Assembly: GCA_017985985.1 (NCBI GenBank) | Contig: JAGNWK010000025.1 | Coordinates: 1 to 32,936, forward strand | Length of the DNA: 32,936 nt | Reading direction: 5' to 3' | Source of the DNA: Oligoflexales bacterium | Lineage (GTDB): Bacteria > Bdellovibrionota_B > Oligoflexia > Oligoflexales > Bog-1112 | Shown here: positions 25,502 to 32,801 of the stretch, piece by piece | Position numbering within the stretch: position 1 is the stretch's first letter | Layout: each line of letters starts with the position of its first letter | The notes under the pieces: model-generated | What the model saw: the letters and a program-made list of their open reading frames with translations, nothing else | Databases searched by the model: none | What the model was told of the DNA's origin: nothing | Made by a program: the position numbers and the translations under genes

Positions 25502-25687
25502 GTCATTGGGAGCCAGTCTGTCTAAGTATTCATCGCAGAACCTCGTCATTGGGAGCCAGTCTGTCTAAGTATTCATCGCAGAACCTCGTCATTGCGAGCG
25601 AAGCGAAGCAATCTCCGTGTATAGGCCAGATTGCTTCGTCGCCTACGGCTCCTCGCAATGACGAAATCGTAATACTTAGACAGGTTG
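25502..25687 (-). repeat. Dispersed palindromic element, family 1, copy E with 43-bp tandem duplication
   Basis: A 43-bp unit (25502-25544) holding the left terminus is repeated exactly at 25545-25587. Then follows the core with arms TCATTGCGAGCGAAGC and GGCTCCTCGCAATGACG (to 25663) and the right terminus AATACTTAGACAGG (25671-25684). The element lies between grpE and lon. The rest of this gap (25688-25869) has no clear feature except TTGAAA at 25755, a possible -35 without a good -10. Confidence 0.85.
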
Positions 25688-25869
25688 GAGCGAAGCGAAG
25701 TAGGAATACTGGGCAGAAGGTGCCCATAGTCTGCTTATTTTGCAGCCTCTTTTTTTGAAAATCCTACTTTAGAATAAAGCTTGTAGCCTTACACGTCTAA
25801 AGAAATTTGCCACGGCTCCGAGACATGGCTTGTTAAAGATCTCTAAAGCGTAGCTATGAGGAGTTTAGG

Positions 25870-28335
25870 ATGACTGCTCCTAACTTGAGTTCGCGGGATT
25901 TTGGGGGCGTCGAGCTTCCCCTCCTCCCTCTCAAAGATATCGTAATTTTTCCTCACATGATTGTTCCCATCTTTATCCATGAAGACGTATGTATCCAGGC
26001 TGTAGAGCAGGGTTTGAACTATGGGCGAAGGATATTTGTCTCAGCTCTCAAGGTGCCAGGCGAGCTAGGTCAAGGCTTGGAATCAAGTTTTGAAAGTCCC
26101 TATGATGTCTATGAGATGGGGACTGTTTGTTCTGTCATGAGAACAAGAAAATTAAATGATGGCCGGGTTAAGGTCTTGGTTCAAGGTATCCACAAGGCCA
26201 AGATTTTGGGTTTTAAGACAGGTCATCCAGTTCCTCTAGTGTATGTCCAAGAAGTCAAAGATTCTTTACCCGCATCGACATCCCCTCAGATGGAGGGAGT
26301 TTTGCGGTCTGTAAGGGAGAATTTAGAGAAGGTTGTTGCTCTTGGCAAAACTATGTCTCCAGACATTCTTATGATCATTGAGGATGTCAAAGATCCTGGT
26401 CGTCTTTCTGATTTGGTGGCTTCTAATCTTGCTTTGAAGGTTTCTGACTCTCAAAAAATTCTTTCTATCCATGATCCTGAAGAAAGATTAGCTATGGTTC
26501 ATGCCTATCTTTCTCGCGAAATAGAAATCTATCAGATGCAGTTAAGAATTCAGAATCAAGCGCGAGAGGAAATTGGAAAATTACAGAAAGAGCACTATTT
26601 GAGAGAGCAGATACGAGCGCTGAAATCCGAACTTGGTGATTCTGATCCAAAAGATGAACTAGAAGAATTGTGGAAAAAAATTAAAGAGGTCCCTCTCTCT
26701 GCTGAGGCTCGGGACGAACTCAGCAAGCAACTCCGTCGTCTCGAGAGGATGCATCAGGAAACCAGTGAAGCCTCACTACTCAGAACCCACGTGGAGACAG
26801 TTCTAGCCCTCCCTTGGGATCTTATGACGGAAGATAAGTTAGACCTCAAAAAAGTGGGTGAAGATCTAGATAGAGAACACTTTGGTCTCCATCTTGCCAA
26901 AGATAGGATTCTCGAATATTTAGCGGTGAAAAAACTAAATCCAGCAGCCAAGGGGCCGATTCTATGTTTTGTGGGGCCTCCTGGGGTTGGCAAGACAAGT
27001 TTGGGGAGTTCCATCGCGCGTTCTATCGGTAAGAGCTTTGCTCGGATCTCTCTGGGAGGGGTGCGTGATGAGGCGGATATCAGAGGACATCGCAAGACTT
27101 ATGTTGGAGCTTATCCTGGTCGTATCATGCATGGGATCAAGCAAGCAAAGACAATGAATCCTCTGATTATGTTGGATGAAATTGACAAGTTGGGATCAGA
27201 CTATCGAGGCGATCCTGCTTCTGCACTTTTGGAAGTTCTTGACCCAGAGCAGAATCATGCTTTCATGGACCATTATCTTGGGATCCATTTTGACTTGTCA
27301 AAGGTGATGTTCATTACGAATGCCAATTCGTTGGACACGATCCCACCAGCCCTGAGAGACAGGCTAGAGATCATTGAAATTTCTGGGTATTCAGAGGATG
27401 AGAAAGCAGAGATAGCTGGAAAGTTCCTTATTCCCAAACAGACGAGAGAGGCAGGGCTTGGGGATAGGCCTCTTGCCATCACCCCGTCGGCTCTGCATAT
27501 GATCATTCGTGGGTACACCAAAGAGAGTGGTTTGAGAACTCTCGAGAAGCAAATTGCCTCGGTGTGTCGGAAAGTGGCTAGGGATCTTGCGGAAAACGAC
27601 GAGAAGTGGGACCCTTTAGATAGGTCCTATTCAAAGGTTCTCGATTCTTTTTGCATCGATCCGGGCCAGGTTTTGAAATACTTAGGCCCCAGGACCTATG
27701 ATCGAGGGGAAGATTACGACGATATTTCTGCTGGAGTTGCTCTTGGGATGGCTTACACCCAGGTTGGGGGTGAGCTTCTGTCTATAGAGACCAATCTTTT
27801 ACCTGGGCGGAAGAACCTTGTTTTGACGGGTAATATGGGTGACGTGATGAAGGAAAGTGCGCAGACAGCGGTGAGTTATATCCGTGCCCAAGCGATGGAA
27901 TGGGGTGTCCCCGCTGAAAGATTGACCTGTGGATTTCATGTGCATATTCCCATGGGGGCGATTCCGAAAGATGGGCCATCTGCTGGGGTGGCTCTCGTGA
28001 CGTCGATGCTCTCTGCGCTTCTTGGGGTGCCTCAGAGGCCAAGAACATGCATGACCGGAGAAATTTCTCTTCATGGACGAGTTCTCCCTATAGGTGGACT
28101 TAAGGAGAAGGTCTTGGCTGCCCAGAGAGAGGGAATGCGATACGTGATCATCCCTGAAAAAAATAGAACGACTTTTGAAAGTTTATCGCCCAGTGTGACG
28201 CAGCATATTGAAGCCCATTTTGTCAGTAACTACAAGGAAGTTTACGAATTTTTATTCTTGAGATCCGAACGGAGTCTTGCGCCAGCTATCCCCGCAGAAC
28301 TTGCTGATGGTCATCAGTTTGATCTTGTGAGTTAG
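25870..28335 (+). CDS. lon: ATP-dependent protease Lon
   Basis: Cytoplasmic AAA+ protease for misfolded and regulatory proteins. The N-terminal substrate domain (about 15-210) and coiled-coil (210-310) are followed by the ATPase with Walker A GPPGVGKT (369-376) and LIMLDEIDKLG. The protease domain has Ser704 in PKDGPSAG and Lys747 in GGLKEK, the catalytic dyad. Length (821 aa) is standard for bacterial LonA. The start ATG 25870 has GAGGAG 6-8 nt upstream. A family 2 repeat lies just behind the stop, before a small membrane-protein gene. Location near grpE suits a stress role, but no heat-shock promoter was seen. Confidence 0.97.
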   Translation: MTAPNLSSRDFGGVELPLLPLKDIVIFPHMIVPIFIHEDVCIQAVEQGLNYGRRIFVSALKVPGELGQGLESSFESPYDVYEMGTVCSVMRTRKLNDGRVKVLVQGIHKAKILGFKTGHPVPLVYVQEVKDSLPASTSPQMEGVLRSVRENLEKVVALGKTMSPDILMIIEDVKDPGRLSDLVASNLALKVSDSQKILSIHDPEERLAMVHAYLSREIEIYQMQLRIQNQAREEIGKLQKEHYLREQIRALKSELGDSDPKDELEELWKKIKEVPLSAEARDELSKQLRRLERMHQETSEASLLRTHVETVLALPWDLMTEDKLDLKKVGEDLDREHFGLHLAKDRILEYLAVKKLNPAAKGPILCFVGPPGVGKTSLGSSIARSIGKSFARISLGGVRDEADIRGHRKTYVGAYPGRIMHGIKQAKTMNPLIMLDEIDKLGSDYRGDPASALLEVLDPEQNHAFMDHYLGIHFDLSKVMFITNANSLDTIPPALRDRLEIIEISGYSEDEKAEIAGKFLIPKQTREAGLGDRPLAITPSALHMIIRGYTKESGLRTLEKQIASVCRKVARDLAENDEKWDPLDRSYSKVLDSFCIDPGQVLKYLGPRTYDRGEDYDDISAGVALGMAYTQVGGELLSIETNLLPGRKNLVLTGNMGDVMKESAQTAVSYIRAQAMEWGVPAERLTCGFHVHIPMGAIPKDGPSAGVALVTSMLSALLGVPQRPRTCMTGEISLHGRVLPIGGLKEKVLAAQREGMRYVIIPEKNRTTFESLSPSVTQHIEAHFVSNYKEVYEFLFLRSERSLAPAIPAELADGHQFDLVS

Positions 28336-28354
28336 GGTTCTTCATCATTCCCCC

Positions 28355-28406
28355 GCAAGGAGGGGTTAGGGGAAACTTTAGTGAAGAGGGGCAGCTGGTT
28401 CCCCTA
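28355..28406 (+). repeat. GCAAGGAGG hairpin element, family 2, copy 3
   Basis: Begins GCAAGGAGGGG and forms the stem TAGGGGAA (28367-28374) with TTCCCCTA (28399-28406), a perfect 8-bp pair around a 24-nt loop. The loop carries about 10 extra bases compared with copies 1 and 2. It lies 20 bp behind lon. No T-run follows, and the next gene starts 20 bp on. Confidence 0.75.
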
Positions 28407-28425
28407 CGAACATAAAGGAGGATTC

Positions 28426-28659
28426 ATGTTAGAGGGTTTAATTCGTTGGCTTGTCAAATTCTTCCTGCAGATGATTCTCTGGGTTTTTCTGCTTTCTATC
28501 AATTGGGATGGTAAGATGCTTTTTTTACATTTGAAAAGCCTTCTTGTAGACAATGCCATTATTGCTACGGTCGAGGATCAAGGGGAGATTCTCTTTGGTC
28601 AGATTCGAGACAAATTGTATTCCATCCAAGTCGATGAAAAAATGAAATCAAAAATTTAA
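28426..28659 (+). CDS. Small membrane protein of unknown function (77 aa)
   Basis: Not recognised. The start at ATG 28426 has a strong ribosome site, AAAGGAGG (28414-28421), about 4 nt before it; an in-frame start at 28381 lies inside the repeat and is less likely. Residues 8-26 form one hydrophobic helix (WLVKFFLQMILWVFLL). The rest is mixed, with a short beta-like stretch (AIIATVEDQGEILFGQI) and a basic end. The gene lies behind lon, separated by a family 2 hairpin, and could be read from the lon promoter. A role in the membrane is all that can be said. Confidence 0.65.
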   Translation: MLEGLIRWLVKFFLQMILWVFLLSINWDGKMLFLHLKSLLVDNAIIATVEDQGEILFGQIRDKLYSIQVDEKMKSKI

Positions 28660-28734
28660 CGGATGTTACGAATGAGGTTCTCTGACCTCCAATGTCATTC
28701 GGTTAAGGCAAGATACCTCTCGACTTTACTCCAA

Positions 28735-28979
28735 CCTGTCTAAGTATTACGATTTCGTCATTGCGAGGAGCCGTAGGCGACGAAGCATCTTGCCTTTACA
28801 CTGAGATTGCTTCGCTGCGCTCGCAATGACGAGGTTCTGCGATTTCATCATTGCGAGGAGCCGTAGGCGACGAAGCATCTTGCCTTTACACTGAGATTGC
28901 TTCGCTGCGCTCGCAATGACGAGGTTCTGCGATTTCGTCATTGCGAGGAGCCGTAGGCGACGAAGCAATCTCCGTGTAG
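28735..28979 (+). repeat. Dispersed palindromic element, family 1, copy F with 90-bp tandem amplification
   Basis: The left terminus CCTGTCTAAGTATT (28735-28748) is followed by 2.5 copies of a 90-bp unit: 28751-28840, 28841-28930 and a partial 28931-28979. The first two differ at one base (G at 28757, A at 28847). Each unit contains the complete palindromic core. No right terminus is found. Orientation is that of copy A. Confidence 0.9.
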
Positions 28980-29083
28980 TTGGAATTCATGACTTTTCTT
29001 GTTTATTTTTTTGTTTTAAAGTGCGGTTGGTCTTCGGGAACTGTTCATACATCATCCATCTCAGTAGCAGCCAAGATCTCTCT

Positions 29084-29120
29084 TCGATGCCTTGCTATAC
29101 GACTTGTGGGAGGGTCCTAG
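29084..29120 (+). repeat. Family 3 repeat, copy 2
   Basis: Contains CTTGCTATACGACTTGTG (29091-29108), identical to 9267-9284, plus similar flanks (TTCGATGC before, GGAGGGTCCT after). The opposite arm present in copy 1 is missing. It lies 26 bp before the next coding start, so it may belong to that gene's leader. Confidence 0.65.
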
Positions 29121-29145
29121 AAACAATTAATTTCAACACGAATAA

Positions 29146-29754
29146 ATGAAAAGGATTTTTCCCTTTATGAAATCTTGCACATTAAAACAGATGATGAACA
29201 TGGTCCTTTTTCTATGCTGCTTGAGTTCATCCTTGGGGCAGGCAGATCATACATTAAGTCCTGTTAACTCTAAAATAGATGTGTTGGCAGGCGCAGTTAA
29301 AATCACTAACGATACGCTTGGAGATCTTATCTGCTTTTCAAATAAAAAAGATTCTCCTTTTAAGCTCTGTATTGGACGTCCTATTTCAAACCCTTCTAGA
29401 GCATGTACGTCTGACCGTTGGGACTCGTATCATTCCGCTCGACAAATTTGTGAAAATAAAAAAGCTCGCCTTCTGAAAAAAGATGAATGGGTATGGCTTG
29501 CGGAGAACACAGCTGGAGCTGTCTATACAACGAACTCAAACGCAGCTGGATTAGTTTATACCAATATGAATCGAGCCAACTTTCGCATGCCAGATACACT
29601 TGGATTTGATGATCAGGCAGAATATTGGATGGAAGAAGCTAAACTAATGAGCCTTAAGGAAGGTGGACTCATATATTCTCCTTATCACTATGCCCGCTGT
29701 GCTCAGGGACTTAGTGTTGTCTGTGGGCTTACTGTTGATTTGTTGGAAATTTGA
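29146..29754 (+). CDS. Exported Cys-containing protein of unknown function
   Basis: A signal peptide is likely: a hydrophobic stretch MVLFLCCLSSSLGQA follows several Met residues (1, 8, 16, 17, 19), so the true start may be later than 29146; no start has a good ribosome site. The mature part (about 168 aa) has six or more Cys. The segment A-x3-C-x4-ARLLKKDEWVWLAE, with EYWM and a late CAQGLSVVCG, weakly recalls FISUMP/Lcl or formylglycine-enzyme-like folds (pattern RLP-x3-EW); this is only a resemblance. No partner gene is evident. The preceding family 3 repeat may influence expression. Confidence 0.65.
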   Translation: MKRIFPFMKSCTLKQMMNMVLFLCCLSSSLGQADHTLSPVNSKIDVLAGAVKITNDTLGDLICFSNKKDSPFKLCIGRPISNPSRACTSDRWDSYHSARQICENKKARLLKKDEWVWLAENTAGAVYTTNSNAAGLVYTNMNRANFRMPDTLGFDDQAEYWMEEAKLMSLKEGGLIYSPYHYARCAQGLSVVCGLTVDLLEI

Positions 29755-30234
29755 ATCGAGGCGGAGGGTCGGTCGGATGTTCCCCGGTGACTTGCTAGAT
29801 TCTGTTTTAAGATGCGAGCGGACTCGCACACATATACTGGATGCTGAACTCTTTGGTGTGTCTGTGGTTCTAGTTCTTATTCTCGGTTCGTTGAGTCCAC
29901 CAAATTAGGATATCTTTACTTTGTGATTGGCTCTGTTTTTTTGACAGCACATTGAATGAAAATCAAAAAGAAAAAAAATAGAATATCTTAGATTTCAGAG
30001 CGGATCTTAACATTTGAAGAAGACCTAAATTTTAAGGAATTGTTTCTTAGCTTGCCTAGTGCCTATGGAGACTATCGGAAAAAGAGTGAACACCTTTAAA
30101 ATTGGGATGTTGACGGAGCCCTATCGGGTGTCCCAGCGGAGTACAGCGGTGAAGAGTTCTCACCCGTTCAATAAGCATTTCCTATTCTGTTTAAATTCTA
30201 TATACCTCCTCTTCAATCTTCATTGGAGGAGAGG
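29755..30234. other. Intergenic region without a recognised gene
   Basis: About 480 bp. Short frames here look like shadows. A small hairpin TGCGAG-CGGA-CTCGCA (29813-29828) lies behind the preceding gene, and TTGACA at 29941 has no good -10 partner. A weak stem GGTGA/TCACC is at 30148-30164. No known riboswitch pattern was seen. Confidence 0.4.
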
Positions 30235-31407
30235 ATGCGGCTTTTATCCATGCGGTTCTTAGCTCAGTGTTTTTCCTTATTGTTTTTCACCACCATGATC
30301 GCCAGCTATTCTCAGCAGGCTTGGTCGACGACAGAGTGTTCTTTGGAGAAAGAAGATGGCAGAGAGGATGAGGGTTTTGTCCTGCATTTGGGGAAGATGG
30401 CAAGCTTTATTGCCGCTAGGGGACCAAACCGAAATGAACTGTTCACCGATGTCATACTGGTTGCTCCGATCGATTTTTTCTTATCTAATTTTATAAACTT
30501 GGGTCCAAATCCTGCAGCTAAGGCTTTTCAGAAGGACTTGGCCAAGCTGTTTAGTACAATTTGGAGAACGCGTTGCAAAATGCCGATGGGGGGCACTGCT
30601 TTTAACTACGATAAAAGCAGCTTATATCGGCAGGTTTCGAAAACAGGCACAAAAGTGTTCGTCATATTTTTTCTCGTAGGGACAGGGCTCACGTCCCCGA
30701 GTGCAGCTGGTCTTCTCGCTAACATTCCTGGGGACCTTGTTGCTCGTGTGTTCGAAAAAGCGGGGATGGCCTATCAGTTGGAGCAGCTCGCTCTTCAGGA
30801 GCGCGCTCAACAGAGAGATAAGGATATGTGTCTTGCCCTGGTTCAGCCCGCCACGAGGTCTTTCGAGGATTATCTTGTTGATCAATCGAGCAGGATCGGA
30901 AGGTTGTTTGTTGATTCTGTGCAGGAAGTTCTCCCCAAGCTTGCGATTGTCACGGGGATCAGTGCTGTGATGACGTTAATGGGGACGGAGGATAAGATTT
31001 TCAGTGCCGTTTTTGCTGTCCCTCGCATTGTTTTTGGTGCCCAGATGGATCCAAAGATATCATTCATCTCCAACACACGGGCGCTTATGAGGCCGGAAGG
31101 CGGTTTCCGTTTTCGAAATGCATTTTTGCTTTCGACGACTGCGTCTGTAACGGCTAGCTTCTTAAAAATTTTTACCACAACAGTTGTTCTCTCGACGGTC
31201 TCTTGGGTTGTTATGGATGCTATATCCCTTATCCAGGGCTCGGCTCCAGTACCCCCTTCTGAAGAAGAATTAGATAGAATAGGGGGAACTGCCATTCGTC
31301 ATGCTCATGCCAAATCTGTATCGGAACCCCAAGGCGCTAGTGAGAGACTTGACGAGCAAACACAAGATCTTAATCAGCCCATAGAGAGAGAAGAGGAGGA
31401 ACTTTAA
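30235..31407 (+). CDS. Exported or membrane protein of unknown function (390 aa)
   Basis: Not recognised. The ATG at 30235 has GGAGG (30225-30229) five bases upstream; an in-frame TTG at 30223 would place the ribosome site inside the gene. The N-terminus (RFLAQCFSLLFFTTMIASYS) is a signal peptide or anchor. Further hydrophobic stretches lie near residues 140-165 (VFVIFFLVGTGL), 235-255 (LAIVTGISAVMTLMG) and 300-330 (IFTTTVVLSTVSWVVMDAI). The C-terminal 55 residues are charged (ends in EREEEEL). Five or so Cys are scattered. It lies about 200 bp before the outer-membrane protein gene, which has its own promoter, so joint function is uncertain. Confidence 0.7.
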   Translation: MRLLSMRFLAQCFSLLFFTTMIASYSQQAWSTTECSLEKEDGREDEGFVLHLGKMASFIAARGPNRNELFTDVILVAPIDFFLSNFINLGPNPAAKAFQKDLAKLFSTIWRTRCKMPMGGTAFNYDKSSLYRQVSKTGTKVFVIFFLVGTGLTSPSAAGLLANIPGDLVARVFEKAGMAYQLEQLALQERAQQRDKDMCLALVQPATRSFEDYLVDQSSRIGRLFVDSVQEVLPKLAIVTGISAVMTLMGTEDKIFSAVFAVPRIVFGAQMDPKISFISNTRALMRPEGGFRFRNAFLLSTTASVTASFLKIFTTTVVLSTVSWVVMDAISLIQGSAPVPPSEEELDRIGGTAIRHAHAKSVSEPQGASERLDEQTQDLNQPIEREEEEL

Positions 31408-31492
31408 GAGGGACGCTAGCTCAACGATTTCTTAGAGGGAGGAGCAGTTTCAGACATTAAAAAAGGCGACGATGACCCTATTTTGTGTCTGA

Positions 31493-31521
31493 TTGACAAA
31501 GAGCTCTTTGTCCAGTATCAG
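31493..31521 (+). promoter_or_regulatory. Promoter with a perfect 18-bp palindrome in its spacer
   Basis: TTGACA (31493-31498) and TATCAG (31516-31521) are 17 bp apart, a good sigma70-type layout. GACAAAGAGCTCTTTGTC (31495-31512) is a perfect palindrome that overlaps the -35 and fills the spacer. A dimeric repressor bound there would block RNA polymerase. It would give a leader of about 80 nt for the gene at 31611. Confidence 0.6.
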
Positions 31522-31610
31522 AAGGTGTTGAGCTTCGCTGGGTTCGCTGCAGTCCGGATAAGCGTTCACAGTCGGTCCTACCGAATACACGAGATGGAAA
31601 AGGGTGGTTT

Positions 31611-32621
31611 ATGAACGTAAAAACAATGAGTCTGATGAAAGCAAAAGAGTCGCTTTTGAAAGCTGCAGGTTTTCTGGCAGCTTCTTTTCTGGCCGTTTCA
31701 TCTCTTCATGCTGAGACAGCAACTGTGGAGAGCCAGAATGTTGCTCCTCTTCAGCGGATTTTTCCAAATTCTTACGGGGGCTTTTCTCTCCTTCATATTA
31801 TGGAGAAGGGTAAGTTTGATTCCGAAAATAAACCTATCCCCGGTCGCCCTGTACAGGTTCAAGCTCGCTACGAGCTCGGTTCTAAATTTTTTAACGGTTC
31901 TATGGATTCAGCATTTGTGTTTGGCCTCGTTAAAAGACCAAACAATGATGTCGTAGAGGATCGCGGAACTCGTTGGAACACATATTGGACTGCCTTTTCT
32001 TATGACAACGGACTGCTCAAGTTCGTTCCGTATGCAGAGGTCAGCGTACCGAACAAAGGTCTAGGAACTTCTGCTAAGTTTGGGGCTTGGGTACCGTTGG
32101 CTTATAAGCCTTCCACTTCTCTTGGTGTCGTTACAGTGGGTGTAGAGTACGATGCTCATACTTATATGGGTAGTCGGCCAAATGGTAAAGTTCCAGTAGA
32201 AGGTGAGATTCCTGATGACAGAAGGCAAGCTCTTGCTTTGAAAGCTCAAAGCAGCACAGACCGGCCTCTGCAGGTTTACCAAAATTCACCTACACTCGAG
32301 CATGAGTTCCACACGGTTCTCGGTTTCGAACCGAACTCTGTGCGAGGTCTTGAACTCGAACTGAGACATATCCATGAGCATAAATATGTACCAGCTATGG
32401 TTTATGACTCTACCAGAGATGCAGTGGTGTCAAAAAGTTCCGACACTCTTCTCATGAAGCAAGCTTACAACAGTGCTTCTGAAGATACCTTGCGAACTAC
32501 TGTCAGTTACTCAGTCAACAAGACGGTTAAGATCTGCAACGAGCTTAATCTCAGCAATAAATTCTATGATGGTACGCGTTACTTCATGAATAGAATCATT
32601 CTTGAAGCTGATCTGTTCTAG
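31611..32621 (+). CDS. Outer-membrane beta-barrel protein
   Basis: A signal peptide (about 1-34, cleavage likely after SSLHA) leads to a protein rich in alternating strands and aromatic residues (VQVQARYELG, WTAFSYDNG, VVTVGVEYDA, HTVLGFEP). It ends in Phe within ILEADLF, the C-terminal signature used for barrel insertion by BAM. The 302-residue mature part would fit a 12-14 strand barrel. No specific porin family is recognised. The ATG at 31611 has AGGGTGG 4 nt upstream. The gene has its own promoter and a strong terminator, so it is a single unit. Substrate unknown. Confidence 0.82.
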   Translation: MNVKTMSLMKAKESLLKAAGFLAASFLAVSSLHAETATVESQNVAPLQRIFPNSYGGFSLLHIMEKGKFDSENKPIPGRPVQVQARYELGSKFFNGSMDSAFVFGLVKRPNNDVVEDRGTRWNTYWTAFSYDNGLLKFVPYAEVSVPNKGLGTSAKFGAWVPLAYKPSTSLGVVTVGVEYDAHTYMGSRPNGKVPVEGEIPDDRRQALALKAQSSTDRPLQVYQNSPTLEHEFHTVLGFEPNSVRGLELELRHIHEHKYVPAMVYDSTRDAVVSKSSDTLLMKQAYNSASEDTLRTTVSYSVNKTVKICNELNLSNKFYDGTRYFMNRIILEADLF

Positions 32622-32634
32622 ATCATCCTTAAAT

Positions 32635-32662
32635 AAGGGGCCTAACAAGGCCCTTTTTTTTT
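32635..32662 (+). terminator. Rho-independent terminator of the outer-membrane protein gene
   Basis: Stem AAGGGGCCT (32635-32643) with AGGCCCTTT (32648-32656), loop AACA, then T-run to 32662. It lies 14 bp behind the stop codon. Confidence 0.9.
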
Positions 32663-32684
32663 AGAGCTGACTACTCACTTCACA

Positions 32685-32757
32685 GCAAGGAGGAGCTAGG
32701 GGGAGACTTCGTAGATGGTTCCCCCTAGATTTTTTTTGGGAGAAACCAGCTGCGCAA
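32685..32757 (+). terminator. GCAAGGAGG element, family 2, copy 4, as an intrinsic terminator, plus partial inverted copy
   Basis: Begins GCAAGGAGG and has a perfect stem CTAGGGGG (32696-32703) with CCCCCTAG (32721-32728), followed by eight T (32730-32737). A fragment AAACCAGCTGCGCA (32743-32756) is the inverse of the AACTGCGCAGCTGGTT part of copy 1, so a second partial element faces it. It is the second terminator behind the barrel gene and lies before the next coding start. Confidence 0.75.
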
Positions 32758-32801
32758 TTCTCACTAGAAATCTTCTTCCTTGCCTTAATTTTGGAGCGAC
32801 T

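Noticed and set aside
25453..25758. Frames across the grpE-lon gap
   Set aside because: They read through the family 1 element, which gives VIASEAKQS-like sequence with no ribosome site.
28747..28968. Minus-strand frame with repeated LLAMTKSQNLVIASAAKQS-type residues
   Set aside because: It is only a translation of the tandem family 1 repeat.
28751..28979. Possible CRISPR array because of regular repeats
   Set aside because: The whole 90-bp unit repeats with no unique spacers, and no cas genes are present.
29663..29908. An 81-codon frame overlapping the end of the 202-residue protein gene
   Set aside because: It overlaps a more gene-like frame, lacks a ribosome site and has no recognised features.
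30060..30200. Riboswitch-like structure before the 390-residue gene
   Set aside because: Only short stems are seen, and no conserved core of a known riboswitch such as the cyclic-di-GMP type could be matched.
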